This document shows, piece by piece, positions 17,888-26,104 of a stretch of 64,000 nt of DNA. Each line of letters opens with the position of its first letter. Position 1 is the first letter of the stretch. Position numbers and translations under genes: made by a program. This DNA comes from Streptomyces sp. NBC_01439 (GTDB lineage: Bacteria; Actinomycetota; Actinomycetes; Streptomycetales; Streptomycetaceae), in NCBI RefSeq assembly GCF_036227605.1, contig NZ_CP109487.1:2666001-2730000 (forward strand), written 5' to 3'. The notes under the pieces are model-generated. The model was not told the DNA's origin. It was given only the letters and a program-made list of their open reading frames with translations, and made no database searches.

Positions 17888-18373
17888 TCAGGCCACGCCC
17901 GAGGCCGATCCCCGCTCACGAACCACCATGCGACGCAGGATCGCCCGTACCCGGTCGCTCGACTCGTCGGCCGCGTCGATCGACTCTATGCACTGCCAGT
18001 AGAGGGCCTCGTCGTCCGTCCCGCAGGCCACCCCGACCAGCGCTATCCCCACTTCACCCAGCAGCTCCTGAAGTCCGAGCAGCGCCTGCCGGACATCCGA
18101 CACCTCGCTCAACTGCGCTGCCCGCGGCGGATGTTCGGGCGCACTTCCCTCGCCGCTCAGGGCCGCCCGATCGAGCACCCCGCAGCCTCTGCCTCCCGCT
18201 TCCCCCAGTCCCCGCGCCTCCGATCTCAGCTCTGGCGGCCCGGTGACCGCCAGATAGCTCCCTATACCCTGCGCGAGCGCCTGGGCCTGCCAAGCCTCGC
18301 CCACGATGTCCCACGCGGCCCCACTCTGTGCCAGCGCGTGCCGGCCGGCCGCGATGAGCCGTACCGCATCCAT
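17888..18373 (-). CDS. DUF6099-like actinomycete protein
   Basis: A 161-residue protein starting MDAVRLIAAGRHALAQS. The ATG is preceded by CGGGGGACGG, which rules out the longer upstream frame. It is helix-rich, with a variable middle (residues about 65-95) and a conserved-looking end (ALLGLQELLGEVGIALVGVA, YWQCIESIDAADESSDRVRA). I assign DUF6099 from the N-terminal sequence by memory, without a search. No catalytic motif is visible. Function unknown; the family seems restricted to Streptomyces and relatives. Confidence 0.8.
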   Translation of the reverse strand: MDAVRLIAAGRHALAQSGAAWDIVGEAWQAQALAQGIGSYLAVTGPPELRSEARGLGEAGGRGCGVLDRAALSGEGSAPEHPPRAAQLSEVSDVRQALLGLQELLGEVGIALVGVACGTDDEALYWQCIESIDAADESSDRVRAILRRMVVRERGSASGVA

Positions 18374-18496
18374 ATGCCGTCCCCCGTCCGCACGACATCC
18401 CGCCATCCTCACCACTACCCAGAGTGAGGGCAATGAGTCAGTAAAGCCAGGGGTATTCGGAAAATGTGGACAGAAACGTGATTGTGGATGAGTCCA

Positions 18497-18901
18497 TCAC
18501 TCCGAAGAGTGACCATTTGGTGTCGATGTACCCGGCACGGGAAAGCGGAGTTCATTCCTCTCGATCTTCGCGGCGAGCGCATCCAGCACATCCACCCCGA
18601 GAACCTCACAGAACTGCAGCAGATACGCGAGCACGTCGGCCACCTCATCGGCCACGCGGTGGGCCGATTCCGGCTTCTCCATGATCTTCGCCGACTGCTC
18701 GGGCGTCAGCCACTGGAAGATTTCCACCAGTTCGGACGCCTCCACGCTGAGCGCCACTGCCAGGTTCTTGGGCGTGTGGTACGGCTCCCAGCCGCGCGCC
18801 GCCGCGAACTGCGCGAGCCGGCGCTGCAGTCGGTCCAGCCGCTCCTCGGGGCACTGCTCGGACGGCTGGGGCGGCTGGGGCGGCTGCTGCGTCTCGTTCA
18901 T
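18497..18901 (-). CDS. MazG-like nucleotide pyrophosphohydrolase
   Basis: A 134-residue all-alpha NTP pyrophosphatase. The metal-binding motifs are EASELVEIFQW and DEVADVLAYLL (ExxE...ExxD), with the substrate-side LAQFAAARGWEPYHTPKNLA before them. These dimeric or tetrameric proteins hydrolyse non-canonical (d)NTPs to the monophosphate. Its ATG overlaps the stop of the upstream ATPase gene by 4 nt (ATGA), so the two are translationally coupled. The first 20 residues are a Gln/Pro-rich lead. Confidence 0.92.
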   Translation of the reverse strand: MNETQQPPQPPQPSEQCPEERLDRLQRRLAQFAAARGWEPYHTPKNLAVALSVEASELVEIFQWLTPEQSAKIMEKPESAHRVADEVADVLAYLLQFCEVLGVDVLDALAAKIERNELRFPVPGTSTPNGHSSE

Positions 18902-20331
18902 GCCCCCAGGTCTACCACCGCGACGCCCGGGAGGTCTCGGGCGGTGGCTGCGGTCCCCTCCCCCACGGCCGCCACCAACCGGATGTGACCGCGGCCGCAG
19001 GACAGCAGGGCGAGGCGCAGCAGTTCGGCGCTCTGGCGCCGATCGAGGCCCCGGTCGAAGTCGTCGGCCAGCACCGTCAGCGCCTGCCGCGCGGAGAGCA
19101 GTTCGGCCGCCGGGTCCACGGCCAGCACCCCCGGCCCGGTCAGCAGGACCAGCGCCAGCGCGAGGAAGCGGAGTTCGCCCGCGCCCAGTCGGGCCAGCTC
19201 CGTGGCGGGCCGGCCGGGGCCCCGGTCCAGTACCGCCGCGACGGGTGCGCCGCCCGCGGGAGCCCGTACGTCCAGCCCCGCGACGGGCCCCGCGCAGCCG
19301 GTGCGGGCCGCCTCCGCCAGCAGCGCGTAACGGGTGCCGCATTCGCTGCGGGTACGGCGCAGCACGTCGGCCAGGTTGGCGCAGTCGCCCAGCAGCCGGC
19401 CCTCGCCCGGCGGGACCGCGGCGCGCATCAGGTCCGGGCGGGGGTCGCACGGGAACACCGCGCGCAGGGCCACGACCACCTGTTCGGCGGCGGCCAGGAC
19501 CTGGCGTTGGCCCGCGGTGGAACCGGCGACGCGGAGCGGGAGCAGGGCCGTTCCGAGCCGGTCGTCGGGCAGCGGGGCCCTGGTGACGCCGATGGCGCCG
19601 CCGGTCAGCCAGGCGGCCTGGACCGAGCGCCGGCCGGGGTCGCGCAGGGCCGTGGCGAGCAGGACCTGCCCGTCCTGCGAGAGCCGTTCGCCGACGATGC
19701 GCAGCGTGGGCTCGGCCTGGACGGCGAGGTCGAGCCGGACCGGGCCGACGGGTCCGTCCACGGTGCAGCCGAGGCGGAACCCGCGCCGGCGCTGCGCGTC
19801 GGGGACGGCCCGGTCGGGGATGCGGGCGCGCGGATCCGGGAAGACCTCCTCCAGTAAGGCCCCGGACCCCAGCCCGGCCAGCGCCTCGTGGGCCGCCAGG
19901 GCCTGGGACTTGCCGCTGCCGCTCGGCCCGGCGAAGAGGGTGAGGGGGCCGAGCGGGAAGACCGCCGAGCGGTGCGTCCCGAAGGCGGAGAGCCGCAGCT
20001 CGGTAAGGACGGGCCGGGGCTGCCGCTGCGCGGGCTCGGCAGGGCGCCCGAAGCCGCCGGGGCCCGCCTGCGCCGGCACGGTCGGGCCGCCGACGGCCCC
20101 GGCCGCGTCGGCCGTATCGGCCGTATCGGCCGTATCGGCCGTATCGGCCGCGGAAGTCTCGGAAGCGGTCGGCACAGCCGGTGGGGCGGGCTCGGGTGGG
20201 GCGGGCGCGGCCGGGGGCTCCGCGGCGGGCTGCTCGCCGGCCGGTCCGGCCTCGGGGGGATCGGTGCGGGTGTCGGCTAACGCGACGACGACGGCGGTGC
20301 GCTCCGCCGTCGCGTCCAAGGTGGCGTCCAT
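18898..20331 (-). CDS. AAA family ATPase coupled to a MazG-like enzyme
   Basis: A 477-residue protein. Residues 1-105 are a low-complexity Ala/Pro segment with an ADT repeat. The ATPase domain begins near residue 106 (PVLTELRLSAFGTHRSAVFP), has Walker A GPSGSGKS (135-142) and an ABC-like signature region GAGELRFLALALVLL followed by GPGVLAVDP (Walker B-like). This is the RecF/SMC-type AAA layout without a long coiled coil. The partner is unknown. The 4-nt overlap with the MazG-like gene suggests the two proteins act together, possibly in nucleotide sanitation or a stress response. Confidence 0.85.
   Translation of the reverse strand: MDATLDATAERTAVVVALADTRTDPPEAGPAGEQPAAEPPAAPAPPEPAPPAVPTASETSAADTADTADTADTADAAGAVGGPTVPAQAGPGGFGRPAEPAQRQPRPVLTELRLSAFGTHRSAVFPLGPLTLFAGPSGSGKSQALAAHEALAGLGSGALLEEVFPDPRARIPDRAVPDAQRRRGFRLGCTVDGPVGPVRLDLAVQAEPTLRIVGERLSQDGQVLLATALRDPGRRSVQAAWLTGGAIGVTRAPLPDDRLGTALLPLRVAGSTAGQRQVLAAAEQVVVALRAVFPCDPRPDLMRAAVPPGEGRLLGDCANLADVLRRTRSECGTRYALLAEAARTGCAGPVAGLDVRAPAGGAPVAAVLDRGPGRPATELARLGAGELRFLALALVLLTGPGVLAVDPAAELLSARQALTVLADDFDRGLDRRQSAELLRLALLSCGRGHIRLVAAVGEGTAATARDLPGVAVVDLGA
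20105..20149. repeat. 9-bp tandem repeat encoding (ADT)n
   Basis: Four exact copies of GTATCGGCC (20114-20149) are preceded by one degenerate copy, GCGTCGGCC. The repeat is in frame in the ATPase linker, so copy-number change would lengthen or shorten it without frameshift. Confidence 0.85.
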
Positions 20332-20398
20332 GCGCGGGACGGTACGGCCCGCCGGACCCCCCGCGGCTCCGGCGAACCGTTCCCTCGCGGGGACCTTC

Positions 20399-20794
20399 CT
20401 ACGATCGGGGGACGGCCGCGGCCGCGATCCCCTCGACCTCGGTCCCCACCGGCGCGAGCAGGAAGACGTTCCGGTCCACCCGGTGCATCCCGCTGCCCAG
20501 GCCGAAGACCACGCCGCTGCTGAAGTCCAGGATCCGCTTGGCCACTTCGCTGTCCGCCCCGGTGAGGTCGAGCAGTACCGGGATCTGCGCGATCAGGTAC
20601 TCCGCCACCTCCCGCGCGTCCGCGAAGATCTGGACTCTGATCACCACGAAGCGCCGCTGCTCCGCCGCCGACGCGCCGGGCGCCTTCGGAATCGTGCGGT
20701 GGTCCACCCGGGAGGGCCATTCGTTGCGACTGCGCAGGGGGACCACCTGCGCGAGTCCCTCCCACTGTTCGTCGGTGACGTCGTACCTGCTCAC
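20399..20794 (-). CDS. SepF-like cell division protein (SflA/SflB-type paralog)
   Basis: A 131-residue protein whose core is the SepF/YlmF domain: VIRVQIFADAREVAEYLIAQ, IPVLLDLTGADSEVAKRILD, and DFSSGVVFGLGSGMHRVDRN, ending NVFLLAP. SepF tethers FtsZ to the membrane. This one lacks the usual amphipathic N-terminal membrane anchor and long linker. It also stands outside the dcw/ylm cluster, so it is likely one of the Streptomyces SepF-like proteins involved in hyphal tip and branch control. It diverges from the iron-regulated gene to its right. Confidence 0.88.
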   Translation of the reverse strand: MSRYDVTDEQWEGLAQVVPLRSRNEWPSRVDHRTIPKAPGASAAEQRRFVVIRVQIFADAREVAEYLIAQIPVLLDLTGADSEVAKRILDFSSGVVFGLGSGMHRVDRNVFLLAPVGTEVEGIAAAAVPRS

Positions 20795-20905
20795 CGGGCC
20801 GCCTCGGCCGTGCGCTTCATGTGCATCCCCCCATCCTCTCGCGTTTCACCCGTTCAGCCCAACTACGACACGAGCACGCCGGGTACTCTCGACGGGCCAG
20901 ATAGG

Positions 20906-20924
20906 TTAGGTTAGGCATACCTAA
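20906..20924 (+). promoter_or_regulatory. Iron box (DmdR/IdeR/DtxR-type operator)
   Basis: TTAGGTTAGGCATACCTAA matches the 19-bp iron box of actinobacterial DtxR-family repressors (TTAGGTTAGGCTAACCTAA-type). It differs from that core at only a couple of central positions. It lies 25 bp upstream of the DUF2470 gene, with GACGAGGAGAG as ribosome-binding site in between, so Fe2+-bound repressor should block this gene in iron-replete cells. Confidence 0.92.
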
Positions 20925-20949
20925 GTCACTCGGACGAGGAGAGATCCGC

Positions 20950-21669
20950 ATGCGCCTGTTCGGTGCCCCCGCCACCCCGGCCGACCGGCCCACCGATGCC
21001 GAGCGCATCCGGTCGATCCTCACCGCCGCCCACTCCATGACCGTGATCACCGACGGACAGCGGTCCGAGGTCCGCCACCTCGACGGCAGCGACCCCATGG
21101 GACGGCTCCACCTGCACCCCGCCGAGCCCGGCGGCGAGTCCGAGTACCGGCCGTCGATCCGGCTGGAGTTCACCGACGTCGCCCCCACCCCCGTGCGGGA
21201 CCGGGTGCGCGCCCGCGTCACCGTGCTGGGCCGCCTGCTCACCCCCTACGCGGACCTGGCCGAGGGCTCCGGCGCCGACTCCACCTGCATGGAGTTCGAC
21301 CGGGCCGTCCTGGAGACGCCGGAAGGCATCTCGCACGTCGGCCTCGAGGAGCTGGACGCGTCCTGCCCCGACCCGCTGTCCCCGTACGAGGCGGGCATGC
21401 TCACGCACCTCCTCGACGACCACCACGACCTGGTCACCCTGCTGCTGCGACTGGTCCGGCCGCTGCCCACCGCCGCGGTGCTCCGCGCGCTGCCGGTCGC
21501 CATGGACCGGTACGGGATCACCCTGCGGCTGGAGGAACGGCGCGGCCACCGCGACGTACGGCTTCCCTTCCCCTCGCCCCTGGACGACGTCGAGCAGGCC
21601 GGTACGCAGATCCAGGCGCTCTTCAGCGCGGCCCGGCGGAGCTCGCACCGCAACACCCTGCCGGCCTGA
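20950..21669 (+). CDS. DUF2470 domain protein, iron-regulated
   Basis: A 239-residue protein. The N-terminus PTDAERIRSILTAAHSMTVI and the C-terminal helix PYEAGMLTHLLDDHHDLVTL frame a split-barrel-like middle. The end, AVMDRYGITLRLEERRGHRDVRLPF in part, is the DUF2470/HugZ-type segment that contacts haem in haem-utilisation proteins. The perfect iron box upstream places it in the DmdR/IdeR regulon. A role in haem or iron-siderophore handling is inferred; no cysteine cluster or signal peptide is present. It is monocistronic or continues into the next gene 42 nt on. Confidence 0.87.
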   Translation: MRLFGAPATPADRPTDAERIRSILTAAHSMTVITDGQRSEVRHLDGSDPMGRLHLHPAEPGGESEYRPSIRLEFTDVAPTPVRDRVRARVTVLGRLLTPYADLAEGSGADSTCMEFDRAVLETPEGISHVGLEELDASCPDPLSPYEAGMLTHLLDDHHDLVTLLLRLVRPLPTAAVLRALPVAMDRYGITLRLEERRGHRDVRLPFPSPLDDVEQAGTQIQALFSAARRSSHRNTLPA

Positions 21670-21711
21670 CGGACCGGAATACCCGGCCGCGGAACCGAGT
21701 TGGGGACGATC

Positions 21712-22632
21712 ATGAAGGCCATCACATACAGCACGTACGGAACTCCCGCCACGCTCCAGCTCGTTGACTTACCGAAGCCCAAGGTGGGGCCGGGCGAGGT
21801 GCTCGTCCGCGTCAAGGCCGCCGGGGTCAATCCGGTGGACTGGAAGCTCGCCGCCGGATACCTCGACCCGATCCTCGAGGTCCGCTACCCGGTCATACCC
21901 GGCTGGGACGTGGCCGGAGTCGTCGAAGCGGTCGGCGAGGACACCTTCGACTACACCGTCGGCGACGAGGTCTACGGCTACGTCCGCAAGGAATGGGTCG
22001 AACTCGGGACGTACGCCGAGCTGGTGTCCGCCCCCGTCCGCACCCTCGCCCGCAAGCCCCGCGAGCTGAGCTTCGAGCAGGCCGCGGGCCTCCCGCTGGC
22101 CGGCCTCACCGCCTACCAGTCGCTCACCCGCGCCGGCCTCAAGGCCGGCGAGACCGTGGTCATCCACTCCGCGGCCGGCGGCACCGGATCCTTCGGCGTG
22201 CAGATCGCGGTCGCGCTCGGCCTGCGGGTCATCGGCACGGCGGGTGCGCACAACCACGAGTACCTGCGCTCCCTCGGCGCGGAGCCGGTGCTGTACGGGG
22301 AGGGGATGGCGGACCGGATCCGCGAGCTCGCGCCCGACGGCATCGACGCGGGCCTGGACTTCTACGGCGACGGCGTCATCGAGACGCTCCAGTCCCTGGT
22401 CAAGGAACGCCACCGGGTGGTCTCCATCGCCGACTACGACGCGGCCGCCAAGGGCGCCCACCAGCTGTGGGTGCGCCCGGACACCGCCGACCTGACCTTC
22501 CTGGCGGAACTGGCCGACGCGGGGAAGCTCACGGTCAACGTGGCGCATGCGCTGCCGCTCGCCGAGGCCGCCGGGGCCTGGGAGCTGAGCGCCGCGGGCC
22601 GCACCCGCGGCAAGATCGTCCTGACCGTCTGA
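21712..22632 (+). CDS. NADP-dependent quinone/zinc-type alcohol dehydrogenase-like oxidoreductase
   Basis: A 306-residue medium-chain reductase. The GroES-like domain starts MKAITYSTYGTPATLQLVDL and has VLVRVKAAGVNPVDWKLAAG. The Rossmann part carries VVIHSAAGGTGSFGVQIAVA, the quinone-oxidoreductase nucleotide loop. Zinc-binding cysteines are absent, so it belongs to the zinc-free NADPH:quinone reductase group. ATG at 21712 is chosen over the TTG at 21700 because GGGGAC lies just upstream. Likely detoxifies quinones or enals; substrate unknown. Confidence 0.92.
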   Translation: MKAITYSTYGTPATLQLVDLPKPKVGPGEVLVRVKAAGVNPVDWKLAAGYLDPILEVRYPVIPGWDVAGVVEAVGEDTFDYTVGDEVYGYVRKEWVELGTYAELVSAPVRTLARKPRELSFEQAAGLPLAGLTAYQSLTRAGLKAGETVVIHSAAGGTGSFGVQIAVALGLRVIGTAGAHNHEYLRSLGAEPVLYGEGMADRIRELAPDGIDAGLDFYGDGVIETLQSLVKERHRVVSIADYDAAAKGAHQLWVRPDTADLTFLAELADAGKLTVNVAHALPLAEAAGAWELSAAGRTRGKIVLTV

Positions 22633-22665
22633 AGGCCTGCACACCCACCTGCTGAGCTGCTGACC

Positions 22666-22699
22666 TGCTCCGGCGGCACACGTGCGCGCCGCCGGAGCA
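22666..22699. terminator. Bidirectional hairpin terminator
   Basis: TGCTCCGGCGGC / GCCGCCGGAGCA, a perfect 12-bp stem with a 10-nt loop. It is centred between the convergent oxidoreductase gene and the last gene of the leftward organosulfur operon. Confidence 0.8.
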
Positions 22700-22724
22700 C
22701 GGGGATCCGGCGGCGCGCACCCGC

Positions 22725-23078
22725 TCAGGACGTGATCGGCGGCGCGGACCCGCCCAGTGCCGGCCCGATCGCCCGCAGCGATCCGGGTGTCCGCCCTTCG
22801 CCCCAGCCGATGTGGCGCCGGTAGCTGCCGAGCAGCCCCCGGCTCACTAGCCCCGCTTCGTCCCGTACGGCCGGATCCTCCGGAAGGGGGCGGGTCAGCG
22901 GGGCCACGAACAGCGCGTCCACCGGGCAGTTCGCCTCGCACAGGAAGCAGGTCTGGCAGTCCTCCTGCCGTGCGAGCAACGGAATCCCCTCGGGCCCCCG
23001 TTCGAAGACGTCCGTCGGGCACACCTCCACGCACTTGTCGCAGGCTATGCAGCGCCCCGCCGAGACGAGTTCGATCAC
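22725..23078 (-). CDS. 4Fe-4S ferredoxin-like subunit (AprB-like)
   Basis: A 117-residue protein with two 4Fe-4S motifs: GRCIACDKCVEVCP (CxxCxxCxxxCP) and EDCQTCFLCEANCP. The GTG start overlaps the flavoprotein stop (GTGA), so the pair is translationally coupled. The arrangement of a short 2x[4Fe-4S] subunit with an AprA/FrdA-type flavoprotein parallels dissimilatory APS reductase AprAB. It probably feeds electrons to that flavoprotein. The role in sulfonate use is not established. It is the last gene of the operon, ending at the terminator. Confidence 0.9.
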   Translation of the reverse strand: MIELVSAGRCIACDKCVEVCPTDVFERGPEGIPLLARQEDCQTCFLCEANCPVDALFVAPLTRPLPEDPAVRDEAGLVSRGLLGSYRRHIGWGEGRTPGSLRAIGPALGGSAPPITS

Positions 23079-24658
23079 GCCGCCGCCCCCGCCCTCGGCG
23101 CCGGCCCGGTCCACACCCGGTCCAGCCCGCCGACCAGGATCCGGTGGTGCTGCGCAGGGTCCTGGTCCGGGTGGTCGAGGCGCTTGGCCATCCCCCGAGT
23201 CTCGGACCGGGCGAGGGCGGCCGCGTACATCCACCGCGCGTGCGCCGTCATCGCCGCCGCCTGCCGGGCCCTGACCAGGTCGGCCCCCGCCCCGTGCAGG
23301 CCCGCGCGCAGCTGCGACCACGCCGTGTCGAGGGTGCGCAGGGAAGCCGCCAGGACGTCGCCGCGGCGGAGGTAGTTCTTGTCGTAGGGGAGCGCCTCCT
23401 GCTGAACGAGCGCCACGGCCTCACGGTGGTGCGGTCCGTCGGCCGCGCTCCCCGTCGGGCGCAGGCCCGCACCGCCGGCGCCGGTGACGGGGCGGCCCGC
23501 GGCCCGGTCGGGGCCGAGGGACAGTGCGTGTCCGGCGGCGCCCCGGCCCGCCCAGCTCCCCGAGGAGATGGCCCAGGCGGCGTTGTGGCTGCCGCCTCCG
23601 GTGAAGCCCCCGCAGATCTCCTCGCGGGTGGCCGCGTCCCCGGCGGCGTACAGCCCGGGGACGCCGGTATCGCAGTCGTCGCCGGTGATCCGGATGCCGC
23701 CGGTGCCGCGGACCGTGCCCTCGGCGAGCAGGGTGACGGCGAACCGGTCGGTGAAGGGGTCGATGCCCAGCCGGTCGAAAGCGAGGAAGAAGTTGGGCTG
23801 CGCGAGGCGCATCGCGGCCCGGACTCCTTCGTCGGCGCGGTCGAGGCGCGCGTGGACCCGGGCCCCGGTGAGGAGTTCGCGGGCGATCACCGAGCGGCCG
23901 CCCTGGCTGGCCGCGCCCTCCAGGACGCTGCCGTCCTCCTGGTAGAAGGTGGCGAAGGAGTAGAAGGCGGTCTTGGTGACGGAGGTGCCCTCGGGGGCGA
24001 TCCCGTAGGCGTTGGAAAACTCCATTCCGGAGAGCACCGCGCCGGCCTCGGCGGCGAAGAGCGCGCCGTCGCCGGTGTTGGTGTTGGTGCCGAGGGCTCC
24101 GCTGAGGAAGGCGCAGCCGCCGGTGGCGAGGACCACGGCGCCGGCCCGGACCCGGTAGGACTCGCGCAGCTGACGGCGGTAGCCGTCGGCACCCGCGACG
24201 GCCCCGTCCGCGTCGGTGAGCAGCTCGGTGACCGGGCTGTGGTCGAGGATGCGGACCCCCGCCCGGCGGATCCGGATGCGCATCCGCCGCATGTACTCGG
24301 GGCCCTGCAGCCCGCCCCGGAGCGGCTGCCCGTCCGGGCCGGTGGGAAACGGGTACCGGCCCTGCACGGCCAGCTCGTTCATCCGGTCGTAGGTCTCGTC
24401 GAGGACCCGGGCCATCCAGCGGCGGTCGGCCAGGTACCCGCCGAGGCCCTCCCGGGAGGCCATGGCGGCCTCCCGGGCGGCGGGCTCGGGCGGGACGTAC
24501 CAGACGCCGGTGCCGCCCGCGGCCGTGGCGCCGCTGGTTCCGCAGTAACCCTTGTCGGCGAGGACGACCCGGGCCCCCGCCTCGGCGGCCTTGAGGGCGG
24601 CCCAGGTGGCGGCCGGTCCGCCGCCGACGACGAGGACGTCGGTGGCGTGGTCGCTCAT
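23075..24658 (-). CDS. FAD-dependent oxidoreductase, AprA/fumarate-reductase flavoprotein-like
   Basis: A 527-residue flavoprotein. The N-terminal FAD motif is VLVVGGGPAATWAALKAAEA, followed by ADKGYCGTSGATAAGG. VVLATGGCAFLSG and GIRITGDDCDTGVPGLYAAG are further FAD/NAD-type segments of the succinate dehydrogenase/fumarate reductase/APS reductase flavoprotein family. ATG at 24658 overlaps the stop of the monooxygenase gene (ATGA). A longer frame reading through the neighbouring gene is a shadow. With the ferredoxin it may form an AprAB-like redox enzyme acting on a sulfur intermediate; substrate unproven. Confidence 0.9.
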   Translation of the reverse strand: MSDHATDVLVVGGGPAATWAALKAAEAGARVVLADKGYCGTSGATAAGGTGVWYVPPEPAAREAAMASREGLGGYLADRRWMARVLDETYDRMNELAVQGRYPFPTGPDGQPLRGGLQGPEYMRRMRIRIRRAGVRILDHSPVTELLTDADGAVAGADGYRRQLRESYRVRAGAVVLATGGCAFLSGALGTNTNTGDGALFAAEAGAVLSGMEFSNAYGIAPEGTSVTKTAFYSFATFYQEDGSVLEGAASQGGRSVIARELLTGARVHARLDRADEGVRAAMRLAQPNFFLAFDRLGIDPFTDRFAVTLLAEGTVRGTGGIRITGDDCDTGVPGLYAAGDAATREEICGGFTGGGSHNAAWAISSGSWAGRGAAGHALSLGPDRAAGRPVTGAGGAGLRPTGSAADGPHHREAVALVQQEALPYDKNYLRRGDVLAASLRTLDTAWSQLRAGLHGAGADLVRARQAAAMTAHARWMYAAALARSETRGMAKRLDHPDQDPAQHHRILVGGLDRVWTGPAPRAGAAA

Positions 24659-25986
24659 GCGCCCTCCCGGGTGTGCCGGTTGACGGGCCGGGCGAGGCCG
24701 TAGTTCTCGCGGAGGGTGGTGCCGGCGTACTCGGTGCGGAAGAGCCCGCGCCGCTGGAGGATCGGCACGACGTGGTCGACGAAGGCGGTCAGGCCGGTGG
24801 GCAGGACCGGCGCCATGATGTTGAAGCCGTCGGCGGCTCCCCGGGTGAACCACTCCTCGAGCTGGTCGGCGATCTGCTCGGGGGTGCCGGCGAAGACGCG
24901 GTGGCCCCGGCCTGCACCGAGGCGGGCGATCAGCTCGCGCAGGGTCAGGCCGTCGCGCCGGGCGAGCTCGGCGACGAGGGTGAAGCGGCTCTTGTTGCCG
25001 TTGACGTCCCGTTCCTCGGGCAGATCCGGGAGCGGACCGTCCAGCGGCAGGCCGGTGAGGTCCACGTTCAGCATCCCGGAGAGCTGGGCGAGGCCGTACT
25101 CCGGCACCTGGAGGTCGGTGAGCTGCTGCTCCAGGGCCTTCGCCTCGGCCTCGGTCGATCCGATGACGGGGGCGATGCCGGGCAGGACGAGGAGATCGCT
25201 CTCGGCGCGGCCGTACTTGGCGAGGCGGGACTTGAGGTCCTTGTAGAAGGTCTGGCCGTCGGCGAGGGTCTGCTGGGCAGTGAAGACGGCCTCCGCGTAC
25301 TGGGCCGCGAACTCCTTGCCGTCCTCGGAGGAACCGGCCTGCACGAGCAGCGGGTAGCCCTGGGGGGAGCGCGGGACGTTGAGCGGTCCGGCGACGCCGA
25401 AGTGCTCGCCGCGGTGGGCGGCGGGGTGCAGCTTGTCGGTGTCGGCGTAGATGCCGCGCTCCTTGTCGAGGACGATCGCGTCGTCCTCCCAGCTGTCCCA
25501 GAGCTTGGTGGCGACGTCGAGGAACTCGCGGGCGCGCTCGTAGCGGAGGTGGTGCTCCAGGTGCTCGTCGCGGTTGAAGTTGCGGGCCTCGTCGACGGTG
25601 CCGGAGGTGACGATGTTCCAGCCGGCCCGGCCGCCGCTGATGTGGTCGAGGGAGGCGAACTTGCGGGCCAGGTTGTAGGGCTCGTTGAAGGTGGTGGAGA
25701 CGGTGGCGATGAGCCCGATGTGCTCGGTGACGGCGGCGATCGCGGAGAGCAGGGTGAGCGGCTCGAATCCGCCGAGGGCGTTGTGGCGGGCCTTGCCCCA
25801 GAGGGCGACCCCGTCGGCGAAGAAGATGGAGTCGAGCAGTCCGCGTTCGGCGGTGCGGGCCAGGTCCTGGAAGTACCGCAGGTCGGTGATCAGCTCGGGC
25901 CGGCTGTCGGGGTGGCGCCAGGCGGCGTCGTGGTGACCGGCGTTCATCAGGAAGGCGTTGAGGTGGAGGGTGCGGTTCGCGGTCAT
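24655..25986 (-). CDS. LLM-class flavin monooxygenase (NtaA/SnaA/DszA/SoxA family)
   Basis: A 443-residue FMNH2-dependent monooxygenase. The start MTANRTLHLNAFLMNAGHHD and AWRHPDSRPELITDLRYFQD are characteristic of the NtaA/DszA branch. DHISGGRAGWNIVTSGTVDE is the flavin/phosphate loop, and VAGPLNVPRSPQGYPLLVQA is conserved. Members oxygenate EDTA/NTA, dibenzothiophene sulfone or alkyl sulfones. The neighbouring SsuE-like reductase would supply FMNH2. It probably releases sulfite from an organosulfur compound imported by the adjacent ABC transporter. Confidence 0.94.
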   Translation of the reverse strand: MTANRTLHLNAFLMNAGHHDAAWRHPDSRPELITDLRYFQDLARTAERGLLDSIFFADGVALWGKARHNALGGFEPLTLLSAIAAVTEHIGLIATVSTTFNEPYNLARKFASLDHISGGRAGWNIVTSGTVDEARNFNRDEHLEHHLRYERAREFLDVATKLWDSWEDDAIVLDKERGIYADTDKLHPAAHRGEHFGVAGPLNVPRSPQGYPLLVQAGSSEDGKEFAAQYAEAVFTAQQTLADGQTFYKDLKSRLAKYGRAESDLLVLPGIAPVIGSTEAEAKALEQQLTDLQVPEYGLAQLSGMLNVDLTGLPLDGPLPDLPEERDVNGNKSRFTLVAELARRDGLTLRELIARLGAGRGHRVFAGTPEQIADQLEEWFTRGAADGFNIMAPVLPTGLTAFVDHVVPILQRRGLFRTEYAGTTLRENYGLARPVNRHTREGA

Positions 25987-26049
25987 GGCTGTTCCCTGTG
26001 TTCGGTGGCACTGCGTGTGGTGGCGGCCGGCCCGTCGCGGGGCGGGGCC

Positions 26050-26104
26050 GGGCGGGCGTCAAGCGGGGCGGGCGTCAGGCGGGGCGGGGCGGGCCTCAGG
26101 CGGG
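26050..26104. repeat. Short imperfect direct repeats between operon genes
   Basis: About three copies of a 16-bp GC-rich unit resembling GGGCGTCAAGCGGGGC, with the last reaching into the permease stop region. No function is evident. Confidence 0.6.

Noticed and set aside
20105..20149. CRISPR-like spaced repeats
   Set aside because: The 9-bp units are directly abutting with no spacers and encode an in-frame ADT linker.
23075..26062. A 995-residue fusion of the flavin monooxygenase region and AprA-like flavoprotein
   Set aside because: The monooxygenase is encoded in a different frame. The flavoprotein begins at the ATG at 24658, which overlaps the monooxygenase stop.
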